Origin: G963665215 sp963665215
GTDB taxonomy: Bacteria; Chloroflexota; Dehalococcoidia; Lucifugimonadales; CAUZJF01
Reading direction: 5' to 3'
Assembly (NCBI GenBank): GCA_963665215.2
Contig: CAXXWW010000003.1
Location: 186,001-250,000 of the forward strand
DNA length: 64,000 nt
The notes under the pieces were generated by a model. It saw only the letters and a program-made list of their open reading frames with translations. It did not search any database and was not told the origin of the DNA. Shown one piece after another: positions 1 through 8,663 of this stretch (the first letter of the stretch is position 1; each line of letters opens with the position of its first letter). The position numbers and the translations under genes are program-made.

Positions 1-2
1 CG

Positions 3-620
3 ACGCCCGACTCAGGCCAGAGCGTCGTGTGGGAGGCGGACACCAGCTACACGTGCGTTGTCGACCGTTGGGGCAACGCGTTCTCCGCCACGCCTAGCGA
101 TCCCGAGCTGGGCACGCCACTGGTCCCGGGCCTGGGGTTGCCGATATCCGATCGAGGCTCACAGTCCTGGTTGGACCCTGACCACCCCTCGTCTCTGGCC
201 CCCTGGAAGCGGCCCAGGCTCACCCCCAACCCGGCCCTCGCGTTCAAAGACGGCCGTCCGTTCCTGGCCTTCGGCACTCCGGGTGGCGACGCTCAGGTCC
301 AGGCAATGGCCCAGGTGTTCCTTAACATCGTCGAGTTTGGCATGGACCCGCAGCAGGCGATCGAGGCGCCGCGCTTCATCAGCCTCAGCTTCCCGAACTC
401 GTTCTGGCCACACACGTACTTGCCGGGTAGGCTGGGAGTCGAGGGGCGTCTATCGCCGAAGGTCCAGGCCGAGCTGGCGGCCCGTGGCCACGACGTCGAG
501 CGGTGGCCCAACTGGTCGGCGCAGACCGGCGGAGCGTGTGCCATCAAGGTCGACCGCGAGCGTGGCACCCTCGTCGCCGGTGCGGACCTTCGCCGTGAGT
601 CGTACGCCATCGGCCGGTAG
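3..620 (+). CDS. gamma-glutamyltransferase family protein, C-terminal part
   Basis: The frame is open through the left edge of the window, so this is the C-terminal ~205 residues of a longer gene. It matches the small subunit of gamma-glutamyltransferase/cephalosporin acylase-type Ntn hydrolases. ADTSYTCVVDRWGNAFSAT fits the family pattern T-x-H/Y-x-x-V-V-D-x-x-G-N-A, where the Thr (residue 15 of the visible frame) is the self-cleavage nucleophile. LTPNPALAFKDGRPFLAFGTPGG fits the conserved mid-region, and the end carries the usual ADLRRESYAIG-like tail. GGTs transfer or hydrolyse gamma-glutamyl groups, commonly outside the cytoplasm; the substrate cannot be told from the visible part. The Tyr after the nucleophile replaces the more usual His. 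Confidence 0.85.
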   Translation, partial: TPDSGQSVVWEADTSYTCVVDRWGNAFSATPSDPELGTPLVPGLGLPISDRGSQSWLDPDHPSSLAPWKRPRLTPNPALAFKDGRPFLAFGTPGGDAQVQAMAQVFLNIVEFGMDPQQAIEAPRFISLSFPNSFWPHTYLPGRLGVEGRLSPKVQAELAARGHDVERWPNWSAQTGGACAIKVDRERGTLVAGADLRRESYAIGR

Positions 621-797
621 GAACACACCGCGGAGCGCACTGGGAACGCGGAGCTGTCTCCCAGATATTGGGTGATCTCCGTTAAAACGCCAGGTCAAGG
701 AATTACGCTGAGCACAAGCTTTTCAAACTTTCTTAGGCTCGATCCCTCATAATGCGCCGCGCAAGCGGATGGACCATATCTATGGGCGGCAGTTCCG

Positions 798-2411
798 TTG
801 GCTAAGAACGGGGACATTGTAGACGTGCTGGTCATAGGGGCAGGGGCCTCGCGTGGAGCCTTCACCTGGAGCCTCGCCGAAGCGGGCTTCGACGTGATGT
901 GCCTGGACCAGGGCGGTTGGCCCGACCCCTCGGCCTATCCCAGCACCCGGGACGACTGGGAGGTCCTCCGCCAGACCGACTATAACGCGGACCCCAACCT
1001 GCGGCGGTTGCCCCAGGACCATCCCGTCAACGTCACCGATTCTCCCATCTCGCCGCTAATGTACAACGGCATCGGTGGCAGCACGATTCACTGGACAGCC
1101 CATTTCCCCCGGCTGCATCCCTCCGACTTCCGAGTCAAGACGCTGGACGGAGTCGCCGACGACTGGCCGATCACTTACCGCGAGCTGGAGCCCTTCTACG
1201 ACCTCAACGACCGCATGATTGGCGTGGCAGGGGTCAACGGAGACCCGGCGTATCCGCCCAAGTCCGGCCGGCAGACCCCACCGATACCTTTGGGCAAGCT
1301 CGGTCACACCGTGGCGGCCGGTTTCGACCGCCTTGGCTGGCACTGGTGGCCCTCCGACGCGGCCATCATTACCGAAGCCTACGACGGCCGCAGCCCTTGC
1401 AACAACTGCGGGCCCTGCGACATTGGATGCACTCTGGGCGCCAAGGCCAGCGCCGATGTCACCTACTGGCCCAAGGCGCGGGCCAAGGGCGCTGTAATCA
1501 GGTCTCACGCTAGGGTCAGGGAGGTAACCGTCGGCAGAGATGGCTTGGCGGACGGGGCAATCTACTACGACGCCGGCAGGGGCGTGCACAGGCAGAAGGC
1601 GCGCATCGTGGTCATGGCCTGCAACGGCATCGGGACGCCCAGGCTGCTGCTGAACTCGCGGTCCAGCCTGTTCCCGGATGGGCTTGCGAACAGCAGTGGG
1701 CTGGTCGGCAAGAACCTGATGTTCCACCCCGTGGCCATGGTGACCGGTGTGTTCGACGAGGACCTGGAGGGATACAAGGGCCCCGCGGTGTGCAGCATTT
1801 TTAGCCACCAGTTCTATGAGACGGACCTGTCCAGGGGCTTCGTGAGAGGCTATGGCCTTCAGCTGCTGAGGGGCTCAGGCCCCGTTCACACTGCCCTGGG
1901 TGGTTGGGGTGGCCATTTGGTGCCCTGGGGTGTGGGCCACCGGCAGGTCTTCGACGAGCGGCACGGCCATACCTGTACGATCAATGTCATGAGCGAAGAC
2001 CTGCCGGAACGACACAACCGGGTCGATTTGGACCCGAACCTGGCGGACAGCGATGGCATCCCCGCGCCGAAAGTCGTCTATACGCTCAGTGATAACACCC
2101 GGAAGATGATCGACGACGGGATATCCCGCTCCACCAAGGTGCTCCGGGCGGCTGGCGCCAAGGAAGTATTGATCAATCCTCTTCCCCGAGACGGGACTGC
2201 GCACAGCATGGGGACCGCCAGAATGGGTCTTGACGTCGGCAACTCCGTGGTGGACTCGTGGGGTCGCTGTCACGATGTGAAGAACCTGTTCATCATAGAC
2301 GGAAGCATCTTCGTGACGGCCGGAGCCGTCAATCCGACATCGACCATTCAGGCCCTGTCCCTCTACATCGCCGACAACTTCAAGCACATCGCCCGCCATC
2401 TTCTGGACTAA
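798..2411 (+). CDS. GMC-family FAD-dependent oxidoreductase
   Basis: 537 residues, the usual length for a glucose-methanol-choline oxidoreductase. The N-terminus has the dinucleotide-binding strand and glycine-rich loop (VLVIGAGASRGAF, residues 11-22). A cysteine cluster NNCGPCDIGC lies near residue 202, as in sugar/cyclitol dehydrogenases of this family. The C-terminal GMC domain ends in DGSIFVTAGAVNPTSTIQAL, with the conserved Asn-Pro that shapes the active site. It probably oxidises an alcohol or sugar hydroxyl with FAD. The start is a TTG at 798; upstream in frame there is a stop at 750 and no ATG/GTG, so the start is forced but the ribosome site is weak. No partner subunit gene is adjacent. 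Confidence 0.88.
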   Translation: MAKNGDIVDVLVIGAGASRGAFTWSLAEAGFDVMCLDQGGWPDPSAYPSTRDDWEVLRQTDYNADPNLRRLPQDHPVNVTDSPISPLMYNGIGGSTIHWTAHFPRLHPSDFRVKTLDGVADDWPITYRELEPFYDLNDRMIGVAGVNGDPAYPPKSGRQTPPIPLGKLGHTVAAGFDRLGWHWWPSDAAIITEAYDGRSPCNNCGPCDIGCTLGAKASADVTYWPKARAKGAVIRSHARVREVTVGRDGLADGAIYYDAGRGVHRQKARIVVMACNGIGTPRLLLNSRSSLFPDGLANSSGLVGKNLMFHPVAMVTGVFDEDLEGYKGPAVCSIFSHQFYETDLSRGFVRGYGLQLLRGSGPVHTALGGWGGHLVPWGVGHRQVFDERHGHTCTINVMSEDLPERHNRVDLDPNLADSDGIPAPKVVYTLSDNTRKMIDDGISRSTKVLRAAGAKEVLINPLPRDGTAHSMGTARMGLDVGNSVVDSWGRCHDVKNLFIIDGSIFVTAGAVNPTSTIQALSLYIADNFKHIARHLLD

Positions 2412-2490
2412 ATTAGGGTGCATTGTGGCTGAAACCAAACATTAGAGAACGAGTTTGAATGCGTGACTTGAGGACGGACATCACGCCCCG

Positions 2491-3355
2491 TCAGTCCACC
2501 GGCAGCCGGTACGAATACTTCGCCATTATTTCGTGGTCGGACGACTTGGCCGCCTCCAGCGTGTACTCGGATAGCGGCAGGTAGTAGTGGGTCTGTGACT
2601 TGAGTGAGATGAACCCCTCAGCATACGCCGTTCCCGCCGCCACGCCGAAGGCGCCGTCGCTCGTCTCGATGCGCTTCCGGGCGTACGCCCCGTCATAACC
2701 CTGGCTGACCAGGGTGTCCAACGCCGCGAGCTTCTTGCCCACAACGTCGGTGATATCTACGAAGATGTCGTTCGTGAAGCCGCCCTCCGAGTCCCACAGG
2801 CCCTTGCGGACACCCGCAGTGCCGCAGCCGAAGAAGAAGACCTAGGCAACCCGGTGCGGCGGGTTTCCGGTCCCCCGGGTCCACTCCGCCCGCGTGCTGC
2901 ATCGCAAACAAGGCGATCTGCCCAGCGATCGCGTGGGGCGACGTCAGCCCGCCGCTCACTTTCGGGTAGTGGGTCAGGATGATGTCGGGGCGAATTTCGC
3001 GGATGATCCTCGCTAGCTGCTGGACGACGCTCTCAGTGACCAGCAGCACGGCATCGTCCCCGCCCAGGAAGTGGATGTCTTTGAAACCGAGTATACTGCC
3101 GGCGGCCCGGACCTCCTCTGCCTTGACGTCGGATCGCTCAGCGATCATCGACGACAGCTGGTCGGCCTCCGGGACCTCGTCACGATGGGACATCTCCTCG
3201 CTGATAACCGCGTCGTGGACGCGCGCGCCATGAGTGATCACGGCGCACGCGACATAGTCGCCGCGACCCGCGTGATGTGCCATTGTCCCTCCGGACTGGT
3301 CGAACACGTCCGCCGGATGCGCACCAACCGATAGCAATCGAAGCTGCTCAGTCAT
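2491..3355 (-). pseudogene. PIG-L/LmbE-family deacetylase, frameshifted
   Basis: N-terminal 170 residues (from the ATG at 3355) are a PIG-L de-N-acetylase: SVGAHPADVFDQSGG at residues 9-23, then the ILTHYPKVSGGLTSPHAIAGQ segment with the downstream metal-site histidine region. The remaining family sequence (FGCGTAGVRKGLWDSEGG, then VVGKKLAALDTLVSQGY) continues in another frame to the stop at 2491. The shift lies near 2833-2845: one extra G in a G run, and a TAG where a CAG would restore the family sequence. The motif is AHPAD instead of the canonical AHPDD: His13 and Asp16 are kept but the residue equivalent to the catalytic Asp15 of MshB is Ala. Members of this enzyme family remove N-acetyl groups from sugars or amines. 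Either a real pseudogene or a base-calling error. Confidence 0.8.
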
Positions 3356-3578
3356 TCTCTTCCTCCTCTGAGTTCCGCCAGTCGTACGTATATCGTGGGA
3401 ATGAGCGTAAGGCCCGCAGCATTATACGCGTTTAGCTGCCGCCACCGAGCGCGACAGCGACAGCAGGCTCGAGCGCGCTCATTTGATAAGAAGTGGCTCC
3501 GGAAATCTGAACAGGGGGATAAGTGGAATCGCTGCCTGATTGAGGGCATGATAGTGCTCTCGGAGACAGGAGCGAGAG

Positions 3579-3884
3579 ATGAGCAGACGACCCCGCCGTA
3601 ACCACTCGGCAGAGTTCAAGTCGAAGGTGGCTCTTGCCGCAGTGCGCGGCGACCGGACACTTTCGGAGCTGGCAAGCCAGTTCGATGTGCACCCGAACCA
3701 GATCACGCAATGGAAGACCCAGTTGCTGGATCGGGCGGCGCAGTTATTTGGGGCCGGGACAGGGCAGGCTGAAAAGCCGGTAGATATGAAGGTCCTTCAC
3801 GCTAAGATCGGTGAGCTTGCGTTGGAGAACGATTTTTTAGAGGCCGCGCTCACGAAGGCGGGATTGCCGGGCGCAAGGCGATGA
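3579..3884 (+). CDS. IS3-family transposase OrfA (HTH protein)
   Basis: 101 residues. Helix-turn-helix of the transposase-8 type: RRNHSAEFKSKVALAAVRGD, then LSELASQFDVHPNQITQWK, followed by a leucine-zipper-like segment ending LENDFLEAALTKAGL. It binds the IS ends and, fused to OrfB by ribosomal frameshifting in many IS3 elements, makes the active transposase. Its stop overlaps the OrfB start (ATGA at 3881). A short GAGCGAGAG-like purine stretch precedes the ATG. Confidence 0.92.
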   Translation: MSRRPRRNHSAEFKSKVALAAVRGDRTLSELASQFDVHPNQITQWKTQLLDRAAQLFGAGTGQAEKPVDMKVLHAKIGELALENDFLEAALTKAGLPGARR

Positions 3885-4708
3885 TCGACCGCGATCACAA
3901 GCTGCCTCTCGCCCGCCAGGCAAAGGCAGTGGGCATCAGCCGCGGGAGCATCTACTACCGGCCACGGCCGGTGGGCGAAGCCGGTCTCGGGCTGATGCGC
4001 CGCATCGATGAGCTGCACCTTGAGTATCCGTTTGCAGGCAGTAGGATGATGCGAGGCCTGCTCCGCCAGGAGGGACTCTCCTCCGGGCGTAGACACATCG
4101 CCACACTGATGCGGCGGATGGGCATCGAGGCGCTGTACCGCAAGCCCAACACCAGCCGGCGACGGCCCGGCCATACGGTGTATCCGTACCTGCTGCGCGG
4201 GCTTGAGGTGAGCAGGCCCAACCAGGTGTGGGCAATGGATATCACGTACATTCCGATGGCCAGGGGGTTCGTGTACCTAGCCGCAGTGATGGACTGGCAT
4301 AGCCGCAAGGTGCTGGCCTGGCGGGTATCGGTCACAATGGACACAGACTTCTGCGTGGAGGCGCTCGAAGAATCCCTGGGACGCCACGGCGCGCCGGAGA
4401 TATTCAACACAGATCAGGGAAGCCAGTTCACAAGTGATGCCTTCACCGGCCTGCTGAAAGCCAATGGGATCCAGATCAGCATGCACGGGAAGGGAAGCTG
4501 GAAGGATAATGTGTTCGTCGAACGGCTGTGGAAGAGCGTCAAGTACGAGGAGGTGTACCTGAAAGCCTACGAATCGGTCCCGGAAGCCAGAACTGGACTC
4601 GGGCGGTACTTCGAGTTTTACAATGCCGGACGGCCCCATTCGAGCCTTGGGGGAATGACGCCGGACCAGTTCTTTGACAGAGCGCCTGCCGAGTCCGCGG
4701 CGGCCTAA
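3881..4708 (+). CDS. IS3-family transposase OrfB (DDE integrase domain)
   Basis: 275 residues with an rve/integrase core. The catalytic triad is D120 (QVWAMDITYIP), D178 (FNTDQGSQFTS) and E214 (DNVFVERLWKSVKYEE), with a spacing of about 35 residues between the second Asp and the Glu as in IS3/IS2-type enzymes. An HTH_21-like region (residues 30-95) precedes the core. This copy has His where the other two have Asp in SM(H/D)GKGSWKDN, and a few other single substitutions, so the copies are very recent. All catalytic residues are intact. Confidence 0.95.
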   Translation: MIDRDHKLPLARQAKAVGISRGSIYYRPRPVGEAGLGLMRRIDELHLEYPFAGSRMMRGLLRQEGLSSGRRHIATLMRRMGIEALYRKPNTSRRRPGHTVYPYLLRGLEVSRPNQVWAMDITYIPMARGFVYLAAVMDWHSRKVLAWRVSVTMDTDFCVEALEESLGRHGAPEIFNTDQGSQFTSDAFTGLLKANGIQISMHGKGSWKDNVFVERLWKSVKYEEVYLKAYESVPEARTGLGRYFEFYNAGRPHSSLGGMTPDQFFDRAPAESAAA

Positions 4709-4772
4709 CGCACGGCAGCGCGATTCCACTTATCAAACCGGGCAGCGCTGTTCAGACAAACGAGACCACCTC

Positions 4773-5026
4773 TATATACCGCCGGTAACCTGAATCGTAA
4801 GTCCCTTAGCTAATTCGCGGATCCTATTCCTAGCCTCCAGGAATGGTTCGACAATAAGCTGGTTCTCATCCTCAACAGCATGCTCAAACACCACACCACG
4901 TGGGGTCCGCCCCATATGCAACCGACTTCGTTGCTCGTCCAGGGCTTGACATTCAAGACAGTTGCTCTCCCGTCTCCACCAACTACTTATTAGTAGTAAT
5001 GGTCCCGTGTGTCGATGTAGAATCAA
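4773..5026 (-). CDS. hypothetical small protein, truncated by IS3
   Basis: About 83 residues from the ATG at 5026. The stop codon (TAG) is made at the junction with the IS3 right end, so the original gene ran further and was cut. The sequence has a CLEC pair, a TPRGVVFEHAVEDENQL stretch and a basic amphipathic tail. Removing the IS and one ATA copy lets the frame continue into Arg-rich codons at 3489-3352, which makes its reality doubtful. No family recognised; it may be non-coding. Confidence 0.25.
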
Positions 5027-5194
5027 TGGTCAAAGATCGCCACCAGGTGCTGCCCCAGGAACGCGATACCGGCACCATTGAGATGGCAACCGGCCCGCTG
5101 AGGCTGTGCTCGGCACTATTTCCGCAGGTGGTTCCCATCCACCGACACCGGCCGGACCGTGGGTCAGCGAATAGGAACCTCAAGGAGCCATCGG

Positions 5195-6385
5195 ATGAAG
5201 ATCACCGATTTGAAGTGCACCGTCATTGGTGGGAGCCCCATCGTCCGGATCACGACCGACAGCGGGATCGACGGTCTGGGACAGGGGGAGTGGGCGAAGC
5301 CCTACTTAAAGCCTCATGTCCTCTTCTATCGGGAGTTCATCCTGGGCGAGGACCCCACGGACGTGGAGCGGGTGATAAGCAGGATCCGCAGGCTGGGAAG
5401 CTTCAAGCCCTGGGGCACCGCCGTCAGCGCCATCGAGGTGGCGCTGTGGGACATCGCCGGAAAGGCGGCGGGCCTCCCAGTCTACAAGCTGCTAGGTGGC
5501 AAGGTCCGCGACAAGGTCAGGGTCTACAACGGCAGCGTGAGGTTCCCGTTGAAAGGATGCTCCCCACAGGACTACGCCGAGAACATGGCAAAAATGAAGG
5601 AGTCCAAAGAGAGGTTCTCGATCATCAAGCAGGGGATCGCGTTCCACTCATCGATGGCGCAGGAGGTCCCCGATTTCTTCTATGGCGACTTGCAGCCGGG
5701 GGTCAGGTTTCCGCATGGCGGGCCACTGACTGAGCGCGGCCTGAAGCACACCGTCGCCTGCGTCGAGGCAATGAAGGAGGTGCTAGGAGACGAGGTCGGC
5801 CTAGCGCTGGACTGCGGGCCGGGGTTCACGGTGTCCGACGCGATAAGACTTGCCAAGGCGCTTGAGCCGCTGAACATCATGTGGCTCGAAGACATGCTCA
5901 CGGGCGACTACACGCCTTACGTTCTGGCAGACCTATACCGCGAGGTCACTCGTACCACGTCAACACCGATACACACGGGCGAGCAGATCTACCTGAGGCA
6001 AAACTTCAAGGACCTGTTTGAGAAGAAGGCCGTGAACATCGTAGGACCGGACCCGCTCGACGTCGGCGGCATAGCCGAAACAAAGTGGATCGCGGAATAC
6101 GCAGAGCTCCACGGCATCTTGATAGCCCCGCACGGCGTCGCCGACGGACTCATCGGCCTGGCTGCGCACGTGCACCTAGCGGCGACCCTGCCCCGGAACT
6201 ACATCGCGCTCGAGTACCCGACCGGGAGGCCCGAGTGGTGGTACGACATCATCGAAGGGCTCCCGGACCCAATCGTGAAAGACAGCTTCATCGAAGTCTG
6301 GGACACACCCGGCCTCGGGGTCGAATTCAATGTAGAAGCGGCGAGGAAGTATGTCCCAGAAGCAGATGGGGACTTCTTCGATTAG
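5195..6385 (+). CDS. mandelate racemase/muconate lactonizing enzyme family protein
   Basis: 396 residues from the ATG at 5195, which follows AAGGAG by 8 nt; a longer frame to 5159 lacks such a site. Enolase-superfamily fold: N-terminal capping domain (1-125), then a TIM barrel. Metal ligands are D206 (LALDCGP), E232 (MWLEDML) and E263 (HTGEQIY). H313 (APHG) is the general acid/base of the mandelate-racemase or galactonate-dehydratase type. K145 (IIKQG) sits where the KxK motif normally is, but only one Lys is present. Such enzymes abstract the alpha proton of a carboxylate sugar acid; dehydration of an aldonate is the likely role, substrate unknown. It stands alone between an IS3 and an HTH gene. 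Confidence 0.9.
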   Translation: MKITDLKCTVIGGSPIVRITTDSGIDGLGQGEWAKPYLKPHVLFYREFILGEDPTDVERVISRIRRLGSFKPWGTAVSAIEVALWDIAGKAAGLPVYKLLGGKVRDKVRVYNGSVRFPLKGCSPQDYAENMAKMKESKERFSIIKQGIAFHSSMAQEVPDFFYGDLQPGVRFPHGGPLTERGLKHTVACVEAMKEVLGDEVGLALDCGPGFTVSDAIRLAKALEPLNIMWLEDMLTGDYTPYVLADLYREVTRTTSTPIHTGEQIYLRQNFKDLFEKKAVNIVGPDPLDVGGIAETKWIAEYAELHGILIAPHGVADGLIGLAAHVHLAATLPRNYIALEYPTGRPEWWYDIIEGLPDPIVKDSFIEVWDTPGLGVEFNVEAARKYVPEADGDFFD

Positions 6386-6501
6386 TCTTCAACTCCCGCC
6401 TTTCCCCGCCCGCAGCGTCAGAAGAGGTGTCTCCCGATGCGCACTCGCCTTCGCCAGGGTGAGCGTGTCACTTGTCAAACGGCCAGAAGTGGACAGTTAG
6501 A

Positions 6502-6897
6502 CTAGCCGCAGTGCGCCGCCAGCGTGCTCTCAGGCTTCTCCTCCGGACGACGCAGAACGATTTCCTTCCCGAGCAGCCGGCACCGAGGTCGCGTCCCCGT
6601 TTTGAAGCGCCCTCTATGCCCGCCGCCGACAGATGGGTCTGTGAGCGTGATTGGATGGTTCAGCGTGTTGCATGATTGAATCTCTTTTCCTGTTTCGCCC
6701 TTCCCCTGTCGCCGCCCTCTCCTCTGTGCCTGCCTCTGATCTCTCAGCATCTCCACCGCCCATCGCGGTATGAGGACCGCCCCACCGATACTCTCTCCAG
6801 ACAGGCGGCCCGCCTTCAGCCACCTGCTGACAGTTTCTCGGTTTACCGACAGCACATCCGCTGTTTCCTGAATAGTGAACACGTAATCCCGAATCAT
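6502..6897 (-). CDS. helix-turn-helix (excisionase-type) DNA-binding protein
   Basis: 131 residues. The first ~55 residues form a typical HTH_17/excisionase fold: FTIQETADVLSVNRETVSRW, then LKAGRLSGESIGGAVLIPRWAVEML, i.e. helix-turn-helix followed by a beta-wing. The rest is basic and low in recognisable structure (RQAQRRGRRQGKG). Such proteins are excisionases, toxin-antitoxin-linked regulators or small transcription factors. No integrase lies beside it. No good ribosome site is visible before the ATG at 6897, so translation may be leaderless; the C-terminal half could be an overrun of an originally shorter gene. Confidence 0.6.
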   Translation of the reverse strand: MIRDYVFTIQETADVLSVNRETVSRWLKAGRLSGESIGGAVLIPRWAVEMLRDQRQAQRRGRRQGKGETGKEIQSCNTLNHPITLTDPSVGGGHRGRFKTGTRPRCRLLGKEIVLRRPEEKPESTLAAHCG

Positions 6898-6968
6898 GAC
6901 TTGTGTGTCGCCCAGAAGTGTGTTGTAGTACTACATGCCAGTACTGCTAAGACACTAACAATGCGGGG

Positions 6969-7469
6969 GTGCGCTACATGAGGGGTTACGTGCGGCGAAT
7001 GATGACGACCTGGGTTAATGATGGCGACCAGGCGGCCTACGATCTTGGCTTGGAGTTGATTAGTGAAATAAGGATGGACCGTAGCGATCTGGAGCAGCAG
7101 GAGGAGGCGATAAAGTCGCTTGGTTCTTTGCTCCAAAGCCAGGGGGACATCGTCCCTGCTCCTGAACCCGGCACCATTGGGACGATTCACGAGATTGGTG
7201 CCGCACTTGATGAAATAGGGGCGTCTGAGCGCCCGCGACTGATAACCGAAGCGGCGATACGTGTGTGGAGGGGTCAACAAACTCAGTGGGGTGGCGCGGA
7301 GGAAAATCTGGTCAAGGCCCAGGATATACTCGACAATCTCCGAGATGCTGGTTTGCATCTTGGTGTCGAGCAACCGCTCGCAGTTATTGGGACCGTACTG
7401 ACGAGCGCCGTCGGTTTTACAAAGATAGCCCGAAGTACCTTTGAGTTCACGCCCGTTGAGGACGCATAG
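6969..7469 (+). CDS. hypothetical protein
   Basis: 166 residues from a GTG at 6969; ATG codons at 6978 and 7002 are alternative starts. The protein is acidic and predicted mainly helical (GLELISEIRMDRSDLEQQEEAIKSLGSLL; ENLVKAQDILDNLRDAGLHL), with no signal peptide, no membrane segment and no motif I recognise. It lies just upstream of the tRNA, divergent from the HTH gene at 6897. Codon use resembles neighbouring real genes, and the opposite strand frame here is a shadow of it. Confidence 0.5.
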   Translation: MRYMRGYVRRMMTTWVNDGDQAAYDLGLELISEIRMDRSDLEQQEEAIKSLGSLLQSQGDIVPAPEPGTIGTIHEIGAALDEIGASERPRLITEAAIRVWRGQQTQWGGAEENLVKAQDILDNLRDAGLHLGVEQPLAVIGTVLTSAVGFTKIARSTFEFTPVEDA

Positions 7470-7494
7470 AGGGGCGTGTAATAGAGTCTTCGGC

Positions 7495-7580
7495 GGGGGA
7501 GTGGCAGAGTGGTTTATCGCACCCGTCTGCAAAACGGGTAGGCCAACTCGGTCTCGCGGGTTCGAATCCCGCCTCCCCCG
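7495..7580 (+). tRNA. class-II tRNA with GCA (Cys) anticodon
   Basis: A full cloverleaf can be drawn. Acceptor GGGGGAG/CTCCCCC (7495-7501 with 7573-7579) and discriminator G at 7580. D-arm G10C11A12 with A14, G15, G18G19, A21. Anticodon stem CCCGT/ACGGG (7522-7526 with 7534-7538) around the loop CTGCAAA, giving anticodon GCA (7529-7531). The variable arm is 17 nt (7539-7555) with a GGCC/GGTC stem and a 5-nt loop. T-arm GCGGG TTCGAAT CCCGC. CCA is not encoded exactly (CCC follows G73). The anticodon reads Cys codons UGC/UGU, but the long variable arm and G73 are tRNA-Ser features; bacterial tRNA-Cys is normally class I with U73. Confidence 0.85.
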
Positions 7581-7655
7581 CCCATTGAAACCCAGCGCCC
7601 ACCGGCCTGCTCTGGCAAGATTAGAACCGATGGGGCTGCACAAGGACATGCATCC

Positions 7656-8663
7656 TTGTCGTTTCAGTCTACCATACTCGAAGCTGTCGCAGAACCGCTG
7701 CTTGTCGGCGAACTGCAAACGCTTTTTGGGAAACTCGATGATGCGGCGGTCGTAAAAGCGTTGATCGGACCCAAGCGCCGAGGCCCGAAGGGCCACTCGG
7801 CCTGGGTGCTGTGGCATTGCTTCGTCGTCAAATACTACTTGGGTCTCTCCTCTACCGCTGAGCTCCTCCGCGTGCTCCACCGGAACCCCTACATCGCAAG
7901 AACGGTAGGCATTGAGACCGTCTTGGACATCCCCCACAAGGCTACGTTCAGCCGCTTTTTCAAGAGGCTTGCCAGTCCCAAGGTCCTGCCTAGACTCAAG
8001 GACGTGTCGCGTAGCTTTGTGCGGCGGCACTATTCCGAATTGCCTGGATTCGGTGAGCGCGTGGCGCTGGACAGCACGACCCTGAAAGCTTGGAGCAATG
8101 GGGGAAAGAAGCCGAAGACTGATCCAGACGCCGGCTGGTCGATCAAGAAGGGTTCGCAAGGTTCCAAAGAATATACCTACGGTTGGAAGTTGCACCTCTT
8201 GGTAGACTGCGAGTCTGAAATGCCGATTGCCGCCAATGTAAGCGCAGGGAATGTTAATGATTCGAAGCGAGCATCCAATGTGAATGTTAATGATTCGAAG
8301 CGAGCATCCAATGTGTTGCGAGAAGCTCGTAGAGAGGTCCCTCGTTTTCACCCGCGCTTCATTATTGCGGACAAGGGCTATGCGTCCAGAGCCATGTTCC
8401 ATCTGGTACGACGCCAGTACAATGCCGACCCCGTTATCGACATCCCCGCCACCTCTGTCCATATGCTGGCACAAGAAGGCCGCCAGGCCACTCTTGCAGG
8501 CTACCGGAGCCTCAAAAAGCAGAGGACTGCTGTTGAACGTGCGTACTCCCGGCTCAAAGGTCAGCGTTCGCTGAACCATATCACTGTAAGAGGCTGGCGA
8601 AAGGTCACCGCCCACTGCTACCTGAGCCTGATCGCACTTCAAGTCGCCTACTCCCCTACGTGA
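7656..8663 (+). CDS. DDE transposase (IS4/IS5-like, DUF772 type)
   Basis: 335 residues. The N-terminal region (GPKGHSAWVLWHCFVVKYYLGLSSTAELLRVL) resembles the DUF772-type DNA-binding domain. The catalytic core shows VALDSTTLKAW (first Asp), IADKGYASRAM (second Asp) and KQRTAVERAYSRLKGQRSLN (Glu with the YREK-like helix). The TTG at 7656 is the best start found; no strong ribosome site. The gene carries an in-frame 33-bp tandem duplication at 8250-8315 inside the core, which may disable it. No convincing terminal inverted repeats were found, and the 3' side abuts IS3 copy B 44 bp after the stop. Confidence 0.85.
   Translation: MSFQSTILEAVAEPLLVGELQTLFGKLDDAAVVKALIGPKRRGPKGHSAWVLWHCFVVKYYLGLSSTAELLRVLHRNPYIARTVGIETVLDIPHKATFSRFFKRLASPKVLPRLKDVSRSFVRRHYSELPGFGERVALDSTTLKAWSNGGKKPKTDPDAGWSIKKGSQGSKEYTYGWKLHLLVDCESEMPIAANVSAGNVNDSKRASNVNVNDSKRASNVLREARREVPRFHPRFIIADKGYASRAMFHLVRRQYNADPVIDIPATSVHMLAQEGRQATLAGYRSLKKQRTAVERAYSRLKGQRSLNHITVRGWRKVTAHCYLSLIALQVAYSPT
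8250..8315 (+). repeat. 33-bp in-frame tandem duplication in transposase
   Basis: Two exact 33-bp units (8250-8282 and 8283-8315) encode the peptide NVNDSKRASNV twice. The duplication keeps the frame but adds 11 residues between the first and second catalytic Asp regions. Confidence 0.95.

Larger units (their letters stand above)
3490..4772 (+). mobile_element. IS3-family insertion sequence, copy A
   Basis: 1283 bp, nearly identical to copies at 8708-9990 (-) and 58314-59596 (+); comparing the three sets the ends. The left end reads GAAGTGGCTCCGGAAATCTG and the right end, reversed, GAGGTGGTCTCGTTTGTCTG; both continue into AACAG, an imperfect 25-bp inverted repeat. A second internal repeat GATAAGTGGAATCGC occurs near both ends. 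The flanks show ATA on both sides if one extra base at each end is counted as IS. Two overlapping transposase genes fill the element. Confidence 0.93.

Noticed and set aside
1056..1808. 250-residue minus-strand ORF
   Set aside because: Antisense to the GMC oxidoreductase, which has clear FAD and C-terminal motifs.
7441..7755. 104-residue ORF across the tRNA
   Set aside because: It reads through the whole tRNA (GFESRLPRP is the translated T-arm), so it is not a gene.
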